DNA from: Bacteroidetes bacterium HGW-Bacteroidetes-4
GTDB taxonomy: Bacteria; Bacteroidota; Bacteroidia; Bacteroidales; SZUA-534
Assembly: GCA_002840905.1 (NCBI GenBank)
Contig: PHDD01000014.1
Coordinates: 106,712-170,711 of the forward strand
Direction: 5' to 3'
DNA: 64,000 nt
Position 1 is the first letter of the stretch. Each line of letters starts with the position of its first letter. Shown piece after piece: positions 8,179 to 16,426 of this stretch. Below the pieces are notes generated by a model, which did no database searches, had not been told where the DNA came from, and saw only the letters and a list, made by a program, of their open reading frames with translations. Position numbers and translations under genes: made by a program.

Positions 8179-8787
8179 TTACTCTGTGCTTTTTAAATTT
8201 TTTAACACTGCAAGTAAAAGCGATGCGCTCAGTCTTGTGCTATAATCAGGGTTAATATACTCGAATAAAATCTTACCCTTCATATCAACAACAAAAACTG
8301 AAGGTACCGGCAGAAAACCCTCATTCAAACCGCCTGATTTCTCGCTTAACAACCCTGCATATTTTTCAGGTGCTTGAAAAGCTAATCCCATAGCCTTAAT
8401 CAATTGCATATCTGCATCGGAATACAAACTATAAGTGAGTTTATCTTTATCAGAGGTTTGTTTTAAATTATCGGGTGAGTCGGGACTAATGGCCAGAATT
8501 TGGTAACCCAAACTCAAAATTTCCTTATCAATTTTTTGAATTTCGGACAAATGGGCATTGCAATAAGGACACCAGCCTCCCCTGTAAATTAAAAGTATAG
8601 TTGGTTTTTGAGTAATCAGCTCGTTTAGTGATACCGAATTCCCTTCAGGAGAAGTAAGTTTTGCATCGGGAATGGTTTCGCCATAGAGTAGTGGTGAAAT
8701 GTCTTCGGCCTTATTGGGCAATTGGGCATTAACGGTGTTAGCTATCATGGCAACAAGTGTTATGATTAAATAAAATTGTCTTTTCAT
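8179..8787 (-). CDS. Secreted redoxin (AhpC/TSA, TlpA-like)
   Basis: The product has 202 residues with a signal peptide ending near NTVNAQ. The redoxin active site is YRGGWCPYCNAHL, with CPYC as the redox pair, and PVPSVFVVD provides the cis-proline region. Probably a periplasmic peroxiredoxin-like protein or thiol oxidoreductase. The ATG at 8787 is preferred to an upstream TTG that would overlap the preceding gene. It follows the cytosolic paralogue at 8807-9340 and the AhpD-like gene, forming a three-gene operon downstream of a TetR operator. A close relative is at 23540-24148. Confidence 0.85.
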   Translation of the reverse strand: MKRQFYLIITLVAMIANTVNAQLPNKAEDISPLLYGETIPDAKLTSPEGNSVSLNELITQKPTILLIYRGGWCPYCNAHLSEIQKIDKEILSLGYQILAISPDSPDNLKQTSDKDKLTYSLYSDADMQLIKAMGLAFQAPEKYAGLLSEKSGGLNEGFLPVPSVFVVDMKGKILFEYINPDYSTRLSASLLLAVLKNLKSTE

Positions 8788-8806
8788 TTTATAAAGGTTT
8801 AATTTA

Positions 8807-9340
8807 TTAATTGTTAATCCACTTATCAATTATAGTAAAGTTGAGATGGTCGCCAAAATCTTTCCCGTAATGAGCTGTTTGAATAATACCGTTTTCGTCA
8901 ATTAAAAAATCGGCAGGTACAGTATTGTCATCCTTAAGCATTTTTTCTGGAATAAGTTTATTGGCAAAAATCTTTTTCATGGCTCGAAGACGAAACATGG
9001 TTTTCATTTTAGCAAATAATGATTGCTCCAACCCGTAAGCACTGTAATATTTTTTGTGTGGGTCGGGTATTATTGCAAAAGGTGGGTTTTGTTTTCCGGC
9101 ATGTTCCAGTATTTCTTCCTTTGTTGATTTGAAGAAACCGATTACCACCAAATCCTTTTCGTTAAAATGGTTCATCTTTTCTATTAACTCATGCACCCGC
9201 AAGTTGCAGAATGGGCACGAAGCTCCCCGGTAAAAGGTTAGGTATACCTTTTTACCCACAAACGATGCCAGATTGATTGCATTTCCTGAAATATCATTCT
9301 CGTTGAAAACAATTGCTTTATCTCCTAATTTTAGTCTCAT
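8807..9340 (-). CDS. Peroxiredoxin-like protein (AhpC/TSA fold)
   Basis: The product has 177 residues with no signal peptide. Active site FYRGASCPFCNLRVHE; later AYGLEQSLFAKMKTM and VPADFLIDENG parallel the 4708-5256 protein, so these are paralogues. Start at ATG 9340; the upstream alternative is TTG within a palindromic leader. An AhpD-like protein is encoded immediately upstream. In other bacteria AhpD re-reduces a peroxiredoxin, so a peroxidase/reductase pair is plausible (inference). Confidence 0.83.
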   Translation of the reverse strand: MRLKLGDKAIVFNENDISGNAINLASFVGKKVYLTFYRGASCPFCNLRVHELIEKMNHFNEKDLVVIGFFKSTKEEILEHAGKQNPPFAIIPDPHKKYYSAYGLEQSLFAKMKTMFRLRAMKKIFANKLIPEKMLKDDNTVPADFLIDENGIIQTAHYGKDFGDHLNFTIIDKWINN

Positions 9341-9352
9341 TATATTATAATT

Positions 9353-9417
9353 AATCTCGCAAAGGCACGAAAGCGTTTGCAATACTTTATTTTGGCTTCG
9401 CGCCTTTACGAGAGATT
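9353..9417. repeat. Imperfect long inverted repeat
   Basis: Arms of about 21 nt, starting AATCTCGCAAAGGCACGAA on the left and ending CGCCTTTACGAGAGATT on the right, pair with few mismatches around a central spacer. It resembles the CTTTGCGCCTTTGCGAGA family of palindromic repeats common in Bacteroidota. It sits between the AhpD-like gene and the peroxiredoxin, where it might act as an mRNA stabiliser or attenuator. Confidence 0.5.
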
Positions 9418-9420
9418 TAC

Positions 9421-9996
9421 TTATTTTTTACAACTACAGTCTTTTTCAGGAGCTTCCCATTTAAAATCTTCAATAATATTATCGAGTGGCGTATGGGTAA
9501 TGTGGTTTACATAGTTGCTAATGGTTTTTTGACCGATTCCCACAATCAGTTCCAGTACATTTTTTTGAGTGTAGCCGGCAGCCAAAAAAGTGGCAATATC
9601 CTCATCGGTAGCCCAACCTCTTTTTTTAACCAACAATGCCGTAAACTGTCTAAATACTTCAAGTTTTGCATCATTTAAGGACTGATTGGTGCGTAAGGCT
9701 TCAATCATTTCATCGGGCAATTTGTACATTTTGCCTACCATAGAATGAATGGCCATGCAGTAATGGCAGCTATTTTGGTAACTCACGGTAAGCCAAACAA
9801 TGTTTTTTTCGATGGGGCTTAAGGAAGTGGCATCAAACAAATCGGCCATTTGCCTGTAAGCTTTTAAAACTTCAGGCGATTCGGCCATAGTTGCATACAA
9901 ATTTGGAATAAACCCGTTTTGTTTTAAAGCTCCACTTAAGGTTTCTTTTGAACCTTCGGGAGCTGTTTCGATGGTGTGTAATTTAAATGTTGTCAT
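9421..9996 (-). CDS. AhpD/carboxymuconolactone decarboxylase-family protein
   Basis: The product has 191 residues and is all-helical. The catalytic motif is SCHYCMAIHS (CxxC then H three residues on), as in AhpD and alkylhydroperoxidase-like proteins. Expected to relay electrons to, or itself act as, a peroxidase. The C terminus carries an extra cysteine pair in EKDCSCKK. A 16-bp palindrome (10022-10037) lies 26 bp upstream of the start and matches one before the neighbouring TetR gene, so this operon is probably TetR-repressed. It is not preceded by an ECF site. Confidence 0.88.
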   Translation of the reverse strand: MTTFKLHTIETAPEGSKETLSGALKQNGFIPNLYATMAESPEVLKAYRQMADLFDATSLSPIEKNIVWLTVSYQNSCHYCMAIHSMVGKMYKLPDEMIEALRTNQSLNDAKLEVFRQFTALLVKKRGWATDEDIATFLAAGYTQKNVLELIVGIGQKTISNYVNHITHTPLDNIIEDFKWEAPEKDCSCKK

Positions 9997-10021
9997 TTTA
10001 ATATATATTTAATTTATAATT

Positions 10022-10037
10022 CTAAGCAAATGCTTAG
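10022..10037. promoter_or_regulatory. TetR operator 1 (upstream of the AhpD-like gene)
   Basis: CTAAGCAAATGCTTAG: perfect 7-bp arms (CTAAGCA/TGCTTAG) around AA. The same palindrome with one arm mismatch occurs before the TetR gene itself (10653-10668). Placement between the TetR stop and the AhpD-like start fits a repressor site. Confidence 0.72.
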
Positions 10038-10053
10038 TAAAAGGTTAAAAAAA

Positions 10054-10632
10054 TTATTTAATTTGAGCCAGGGCCACGGTAATAAAATCGTTTAATTGCA
10101 GACAGTTCATGGTTTTTGATGCTATTGAAATGCTTTGCATAATGCCCAGAAAGAAATTAGCCTGTTGCTCAATATTAGTGTTAGCCGGAATTTCCTGTTT
10201 TGCAATGGCATTCCTGAAAATATTCCTTAGCATATCGCGTATAAAATCATAATATCGATTTACCTCCATAGCTATTTCAATGTCTTTGTTTCCAATCTCG
10301 CCGGCGGTATTTACAATAAGACAGCCTTTGGATCCAATTCCAGCGGTGTTAATAGAAACCACTTTAAAAAGAAAAGCCTCCAGTTCAGCCAGTCCTGCAT
10401 TTTCATGTAACAAGGTGCGAAATCGGGTTTTCTTAACATGTTCCTGATAATTATGAATAGCTTGAATGAAAAGATTCTTTTTGTTTTTAAATGATGCATA
10501 AATCGAAAACTGATTGATACCCATTTCTTTCTCCAATAGCCTCACAGATGTAGCCTCGTAGCCATTCTTCCAGAAAACATTCATGGCTTTTTCCAGTACA
10601 TCCGATTCAACAAATGCTTTATATCTAGGCAT
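10054..10632 (-). CDS. TetR/AcrR-family regulator
   Basis: The product has 192 residues. The N-terminal helix-turn-helix region is KNGYEATSVRLLEKEMGINQFSIYASFKNK-like, the typical TetR signature, followed by a helical ligand-binding domain containing SKGCLIVNTAGE, a segment seen in the YxaF/LmrA-type C-terminal domain. ATG at 10632 is used; the longer frame begins with TTG inside the operator region. Palindromes on both sides suggest it represses itself and the AhpD-peroxiredoxin-redoxin operon. The ligand is unknown; organic peroxides or electrophiles are the obvious candidates given the targets. Confidence 0.9.
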   Translation of the reverse strand: MPRYKAFVESDVLEKAMNVFWKNGYEATSVRLLEKEMGINQFSIYASFKNKKNLFIQAIHNYQEHVKKTRFRTLLHENAGLAELEAFLFKVVSINTAGIGSKGCLIVNTAGEIGNKDIEIAMEVNRYYDFIRDMLRNIFRNAIAKQEIPANTNIEQQANFFLGIMQSISIASKTMNCLQLNDFITVALAQIK

Positions 10633-10652
10633 ATAAAAAATTTTACACAAAA

Positions 10653-10668
10653 CTAAGCATTTGCTTTG
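10653..10668. promoter_or_regulatory. TetR operator 2 (autoregulatory)
   Basis: CTAAGCATTTGCTTTG: arms CTAAGCA/TGCTTTG with one mismatch relative to operator 1. It begins about 20 bp upstream of the TetR ATG and lies in the divergent space shared with the sensor kinase gene. Confidence 0.68.
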
Positions 10669-10728
10669 AATAATCAAAATAAAATTTATAACTTAGCTTA
10701 ATTTAATAATACACAAAATAATAACCCG

Positions 10729-13700
10729 ATGAAAAAGACTGCAATAATTCTTTGTTCAATTTTTACAATATTAGCTGTTTCTGTATCAATCGGTTATTAT
10801 AGCAATGCAAAAAAACTGGTCCGAAATGAAATAAGCAGGGACTTAAAAGGAATTATAAAACTAAAAGCCCGACAGACTGTCGACTGGTACAATGATGAAA
10901 TGAACGATGCAGCCCTGATTGCAGGAAATACTTTCCTTATTGACAATATAAGTGAAAATATTAGAATCAACAATTTGAAAAACCATGGTAAGCTTATCCA
11001 GTTTATAGAAACATTGCAAAAAGAGCACGGCTATGCAAAGATTACCATATTTTTGCCAAACGGGGAACTGCTCTTTCAATCAAATAATTCCTTAAAAAAA
11101 GTTGATAGTATTGTAAATCTAACTATTACAACTGTTTTGCAAACGAACCAGGTCGCTTCAACAGGATTATATAAGAGTGAAAATGACCAATTGGTTTACC
11201 TTAGCTTTATAAGCCCGGTTTTTGACAATGGAACCAAAAAACTAATAGCAATTATTGATTTTAAAATTAATGTAAATGACTGGTTGTACCCGACGATTGA
11301 GTCAACACCTTTACCCTGGGAAAGCTTCGAAACCATATTGTTGTATCCCGAAAATGAAAATATTGTTTATTTAAATCAACTAATTTCACAAAAAAATAGC
11401 ATCAGCAATATTAGTCAAAATAAAAATTCTATTGATATCCTATCAGCAAAAGCTTTATCCGGATACGAAGGTTTGATAGAAGGCCTGGATTATAAGGGGA
11501 ATGATGTTATTGCTTTCGTGTGCCCACTCAAGGGTACAGGATGGTTTTTGCTGGCAAAAATAGATTCCGGGGAAATTATTCAGAGCATGAAAGAAGACGT
11601 TGTTCTGCTGATAATAATTACCCTTCTCCTTTCATTATTAGCCATTACCGGGGTTGCCTATTTTTACAATTACAAGCAAAAAGGACTTTACAGAGAATTG
11701 TACTTAAACCGGCTGGAGTTCAGGACAACACTGTATAGCATTGGCGATGCTGTAATTTGTACCAATAAAAAAGGACAAATTGGCTTAATGAACAATATGG
11801 CCGAACAACTAACGGGCTGGAAAGAAGCAGACGCCAAAGGAAAACGCCTTGAAAATGTATTTGTTATTATAAACGAATATACAAGGGAAACTGTTGAATC
11901 GCCTGTGGATAAAGTAATGAAAACAGGTGGTATTGTTGGATTGGCCAATCACACCCTTTTGGTTTCGAAATTCGGCGAAGAAATTCCTATTGCTGATAGT
12001 GGCGCACCCATAAAAGACAAGGATGGTGAAATTTCCGGTGTAGTGCTTGTTTTCAGGGACCAGACCGAACAACGGATACAACAGAAATTGCTGGAAGCAA
12101 GCGAAATGAAATATCGTGAATTGGTGGAGTCGACCGATGCTATTGCCTGGGAATATGATATTGCACAAGACAGTTGGACTTATGTGTCACCACAAGTAAC
12201 TACTAAATTGGGCTGGTTGCCCGAAGAATGGACAAACCTTGAATTCTGGAAAAACAATATACATCCTGATGAAAGAGAAAGCTCCAGCAATTATTGTTTT
12301 ACCTGCACGGCAAAAGGTGAATCGCACACCCTGGAATACCGGTTCAGGGGAAAAGACGGGCAGTACCTTTGGTTGCGTGATGTGGTAACCGTGGAATTAA
12401 TTGATAAAACACCTGTAAAATTACGAGGTATCATGTTGGATATCAACGAGCTTAAAAATACAGAAAAACAATTACGCGAAAAGGAGTTCTTTTTAAGCGA
12501 ATCGCAGAGGATTGCAAATATCGGTTCCTACTTTTTTGATATTATAAATAATAAATGGACTTCATCTGCGGTGCTAAATGTTTTGTTTGGGATTGAAGAA
12601 GATTATGAAAAAAGTCTTGAGAGCTGGAATGAAATTATCCACCCCGAACATAAGGCTGAAATGTTGAATTATTTTATAAATACAGTTGTAAAAGAAAGAA
12701 ACCCGTTTAATAAAGAATATAAAATTAAAAGAATAAACGATGGGACAGAGCTATGGGTAATGGGACATGGCCAACTTGAATATGATGAAGATGGAAATGC
12801 CCTTAACATGATTGGTACCATACAGGACATAACAGAAAGAAAAGAATTTGAGTTGGCCTTGCAAAAGTCGAACCAGCACTGGCAAACACTTACTGAGGCT
12901 ACAAGGATATTAAATTCAGAATTGGAACCTGAACTTATTCTTAGGCACTTGGTTAATTCTGCTATGCAATTAACAGGTGCACAGGAAGGTACGGCAGGCT
13001 TGTTAATTGAAGGCAAAATGGTTTTCAGGGAATACAACATGCAAGGCGAATTAATTCCAATAGATTATACTTTTGAAGAAGGTTACGGTGTACCAGGCTA
13101 TGTTTTAAAAACCAAAAAGCCTTATTTGACCAATAATGCAGAAGGTGATGAACATGTCATCCCTGAAATTCAAAAAACACTTGGATTTTACAATCTTTTA
13201 GATACTCCTATTATAAACAGGTATGGAAAAGTAATCGGATGTTTTGAATTGCATAATAAGCCCGATGGATTCGATAATTATGATATCATGCTGTTGCAAA
13301 ACCTTGCTTCGGGCACAGCTATAGCTTTAGAAAATGCGCAAATAATTGAACAGCTTAAAAGCATTGAGACTGCACTCACCACATCAGAGTCAAATTTACA
13401 ATCGCTAATTAATAACCGCAACGAATCCATTTGGTCGCTCGATACCGATTATAATCTTATTGTATACAATGACTTTTTTAGAAATTCATACTATGCTGCG
13501 TATGGTGTAGAATTAGTAATTGGAATTAACCTTATATCAATTCTTTTACCTGAATTGAGAGAATTTTGGAAACCTAAATACGATTTAGCTCTGTCTGGGG
13601 AAAAAATATCGTACGAGTTTTCCGAAACTATTCAGGGAGAAAAATTCTATTTCAATATATTTCTGAATCCTATATTCTCAGATGGTAAAGTTACAGGGGT

Positions 13701-15600
13701 TTCCGCTTTGTCTATTGATGTAACCGAATTAAAAACCAGCCAGGAAAGAATGAATGCCCTGGTAGAAGCAATCCCTGATTTAATTTTTGTTTTTAGTCGG
13801 GAAGGTGTTTTTCTTGAAAGTTATTGTTCCAGTGACACTGAAATATATGCACATCCAATTGATTACATCGGAAAAAATATCTCGGAGGTTTTGCCTTCCC
13901 ATATTGCTGAAAACACTCTTTTTTATCTTAAAAAGTTATTTGAAACAGGAAAGTTGCAGGTTTTTAATTATTTTATGGAAATTGAAAATAAACAAAAATT
14001 TTACGAATCCCGTTTAACGCTGAAGGGAAAAAATGAAGCATTAGCCGTTATTCGTGATATGACAGAAAAGAAAGAAGCAGAAGAAGCGCTCATTGTGAGT
14101 GAAGAAAAATTTCGAAAATTGTTTGAAAATCATTCTGCTGTCCATTTGTTAATTGATCCTCAAGATGGTCGAATTGAAAATGCCAATCAGGCCGCTGCCG
14201 ATTTTTATGGATGGACTATTGATGAATTGAAGGCAATGAGAATACACCAGATAAATATCTTACCTTCAAACGAAATTGAGGAAATTATAAATATTGCCAA
14301 AACAAAAGGCAATTTCTTTTTTGAATTTCAACACAGACTTTCAAATGGACTGGTGCGCAATGTAGAAGTGTTTAGCAGCCGGGTAAATTTATTCGGGAAG
14401 GATTATCTTCATTCCATAGTTCACGATGTAACCGAGAAGAAACTACTTTTAAAAGACCTTATAGAAGCTAAAGAAAAGGCCGAAGAAAGCGACCGCTTAA
14501 AATCATTGTTTTTGGCCAACATGAGTCATGAAATTCGCACCCCGTTAAATGGCATTTTAGGCTTTACCCAACTTTTAACCGGAGAGGAATTGGTACCTAA
14601 ACCCAAACGCAGAGATTATTCAATTATTATTAACAAAAGTGCAGACCGACTAATGCAAATTATAAATGATATTCTGGATATATCAAAACTTGATGCTGGA
14701 CAGATAACCGTAGAAAAGAAAAAGATTAATTTGACTGATATGTTGAGTGGAATATACACCTTATACCGTAAAAAATTGGACGATGCCGACAAAACACATA
14801 TAAAACTTATGCTTAAAAATACTGAGGGATTGGTATTTATTGAGAGTGATGAAAATAGGCTCACGCAAGTTTTTACTAATTTACTTGATAATTCAGTGAA
14901 ATTTACTTCAAAAGGAGAAATAGTTTTCGGTGTAAGTAAAATGGATGAATATATGATTGAATTTCTGGTTAGTGATACGGGAATTGGTATAAAAGAGGAA
15001 AACCAGCAAATTATTTTTAATAGATTTTCGCAAGCAAATGAAAATATTTCAAAAGAATTTGGAGGTACAGGGCTTGGTTTATCCATTGTTCAAAAAATAA
15101 TTGAATTAATGGGAGGCAATATTCATGTTGAATCGGTATTAGGCAGGGGCTCAACATTTCAATTTTGCTTGCCTGCGAAAAAAATTATAGATAATAGTAA
15201 AAATATACCAGATATAGCTGGAGAAACGAAAACGCTTACCTCATATTTAAAAGTTTTACTGGTTGAAGATGACCCAATTAGCACGTTATATTATCAGGAA
15301 ATATTGGCAAATTGCCCGATGGAACTTATTATGGTTGCTAATGGAACTGAAGCCTTAAAAATTGCAAAAGAATTTATGCCCGATGTAATATTGATGGATA
15401 TACGGTTGCCCGATATAAACGGATTGGAAGTGGTAAGAGAAATACGGAAAACCGATACTAAAGTAAAAATTATAGCCCAAACAGCCTATGCTATGAATGC
15501 TGATGAGAAATTAGCCATGGAAGCTGGCTGCAACGATTTTATTACCAAGCCGGTAAACTCGGGGATCTTAATAAAAAAATTGAGTGGTGTTAGAAAATAA
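10729..15600 (+). CDS. Hybrid sensor histidine kinase, multi-PAS/GAF, with receiver
   Basis: The product has 1,623 residues. TM helix at 5-24, an extracytoplasmic Cache-like sensor to about 283, and a second TM near 288-312. Then tandem PAS/PAC domains with a GAF domain near 720-870. The phospho-acceptor is H1267 in ANMSHEIRTPLNG. The ATPase N, G1 and G2 boxes read NLLDNSVKF, DTGIGI and GTGLGLSIV, and the C-terminal receiver has the phosphorylated D1557 in LMDIRLPD. It is membrane-anchored. No response regulator with an output domain is next to it, so phosphotransfer must end elsewhere. It is the only long plus-strand gene in the island and is divergent from the TetR regulator. The signal is unknown; several PAS domains may bind haem or flavin. 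Confidence 0.93.
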   Translation: MKKTAIILCSIFTILAVSVSIGYYSNAKKLVRNEISRDLKGIIKLKARQTVDWYNDEMNDAALIAGNTFLIDNISENIRINNLKNHGKLIQFIETLQKEHGYAKITIFLPNGELLFQSNNSLKKVDSIVNLTITTVLQTNQVASTGLYKSENDQLVYLSFISPVFDNGTKKLIAIIDFKINVNDWLYPTIESTPLPWESFETILLYPENENIVYLNQLISQKNSISNISQNKNSIDILSAKALSGYEGLIEGLDYKGNDVIAFVCPLKGTGWFLLAKIDSGEIIQSMKEDVVLLIIITLLLSLLAITGVAYFYNYKQKGLYRELYLNRLEFRTTLYSIGDAVICTNKKGQIGLMNNMAEQLTGWKEADAKGKRLENVFVIINEYTRETVESPVDKVMKTGGIVGLANHTLLVSKFGEEIPIADSGAPIKDKDGEISGVVLVFRDQTEQRIQQKLLEASEMKYRELVESTDAIAWEYDIAQDSWTYVSPQVTTKLGWLPEEWTNLEFWKNNIHPDERESSSNYCFTCTAKGESHTLEYRFRGKDGQYLWLRDVVTVELIDKTPVKLRGIMLDINELKNTEKQLREKEFFLSESQRIANIGSYFFDIINNKWTSSAVLNVLFGIEEDYEKSLESWNEIIHPEHKAEMLNYFINTVVKERNPFNKEYKIKRINDGTELWVMGHGQLEYDEDGNALNMIGTIQDITERKEFELALQKSNQHWQTLTEATRILNSELEPELILRHLVNSAMQLTGAQEGTAGLLIEGKMVFREYNMQGELIPIDYTFEEGYGVPGYVLKTKKPYLTNNAEGDEHVIPEIQKTLGFYNLLDTPIINRYGKVIGCFELHNKPDGFDNYDIMLLQNLASGTAIALENAQIIEQLKSIETALTTSESNLQSLINNRNESIWSLDTDYNLIVYNDFFRNSYYAAYGVELVIGINLISILLPELREFWKPKYDLALSGEKISYEFSETIQGEKFYFNIFLNPIFSDGKVTGVSALSIDVTELKTSQERMNALVEAIPDLIFVFSREGVFLESYCSSDTEIYAHPIDYIGKNISEVLPSHIAENTLFYLKKLFETGKLQVFNYFMEIENKQKFYESRLTLKGKNEALAVIRDMTEKKEAEEALIVSEEKFRKLFENHSAVHLLIDPQDGRIENANQAAADFYGWTIDELKAMRIHQINILPSNEIEEIINIAKTKGNFFFEFQHRLSNGLVRNVEVFSSRVNLFGKDYLHSIVHDVTEKKLLLKDLIEAKEKAEESDRLKSLFLANMSHEIRTPLNGILGFTQLLTGEELVPKPKRRDYSIIINKSADRLMQIINDILDISKLDAGQITVEKKKINLTDMLSGIYTLYRKKLDDADKTHIKLMLKNTEGLVFIESDENRLTQVFTNLLDNSVKFTSKGEIVFGVSKMDEYMIEFLVSDTGIGIKEENQQIIFNRFSQANENISKEFGGTGLGLSIVQKIIELMGGNIHVESVLGRGSTFQFCLPAKKIIDNSKNIPDIAGETKTLTSYLKVLLVEDDPISTLYYQEILANCPMELIMVANGTEALKIAKEFMPDVILMDIRLPDINGLEVVREIRKTDTKVKIIAQTAYAMNADEKLAMEAGCNDFITKPVNSGILIKKLSGVRK

Positions 15601-15612
15601 GAGAGTGATTTT

Positions 15613-16191
15613 TTAATACGGTACTCCCATTTGCCGTTGATTTTTAAAAGCTTCAATATACCAGATAAATTCATCCAGAAACCTTGCTGTAGATGATTCG
15701 ATACGTTTGTTTTTTGGGGTAAGATTTTCATCGAACAAATCGCCAATTACAGGAAAAGGCAACATGGAAGAAATGGCCGGCATTCCCAATTCTCCAAGAA
15801 TAACTCTTAAATGTACTGCAGCCCGCACCCCACCGAATGAACCGGCTGAATAGGAAGCAATAGCTGATGGTTTAAAATAATATTCGCGTTGAAAATGGTC
15901 AAGAAGGTTTTTTAAGGCTGGTGGTATGCTGTGGTTGTATTCACCTGTAACAATGAGAAAGCCATCGGAAGCGACCAATAATTTTGCTATTTTTTCCATT
16001 GGCTCCGGAGCAGTGCCTGATGCAAATTCTTTATACATTTAATCGAGCAGGGGGAGTTGATATTCCAAAGGGTCGATAAAATTTACTTTTATGTTCTTTT
16101 CCAATAATTTTTTTTCCAAGTATTTAGCAGCCTTTATTCCTTGTCGGTCGGTGCGTACTGAGCCGTAAATGATACTGATAGTTTTTTCCAT
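15613..16191 (-). pseudogene. NADPH-dependent FMN reductase, in-frame nonsense
   Basis: From an ATG at 16191 the frame reads TISIIYGSVRTDRQG, the FMN-phosphate loop of NADPH-dependent FMN reductases. It stops at codon 51 (TAA, 16041-16039) and continues in the same frame as MYKEFASG and then VTGEYNHSIPPALKNLLDH, the canonical core of the family. The expected codon is AAA (lysine), so a single base change explains the stop. The full product would be about 192 residues. It could be a recent pseudogene, a sequencing error, or be rescued by re-initiation at the ATG directly after the stop. The re-initiated 141-residue part lacks the FMN phosphate loop. Confidence 0.82.
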
Positions 16192-16220
16192 GCTATGAAC
16201 TTATTTTATGTAAATCCTAT

Positions 16221-16412
16221 TTATTCCTGCATCGAAGGGCATTTCACCGTACCATACGAACAATACACACAACAGTCGTTTGGTTTGGGATTTAATATTG
16301 CTTGGCAGTTTTCGCATTCGTAGAAAAATTGGCAGGTGTCAATCGGCATTTCTTCAGTTTTTTGATATCCACAATTAGGACAGGTAATGATTGATTTTTT
16401 AATAATATTCAT
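16221..16412 (-). CDS. Small GDCCVxC-type zinc-ribbon protein
   Basis: The product has 63 residues and eight cysteines. Two CxxC knuckles (CPNC, CENC) are followed by NDCCVYCSYG, the hallmark of the GDCCVxC family, which includes selenoproteins and proteins often encoded beside mercury-transport genes. Here the leading G is N and all positions are cysteine. Probably a cytosolic metal- or persulfide-binding protein (inference). It lies 14 bp behind the Rieske-ThDP gene, so the two are likely cotranscribed. Confidence 0.75.
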   Translation of the reverse strand: MNIIKKSIITCPNCGYQKTEEMPIDTCQFFYECENCQAILNPKPNDCCVYCSYGTVKCPSMQE

Positions 16413-16426
16413 TATTAAGTCATGTT

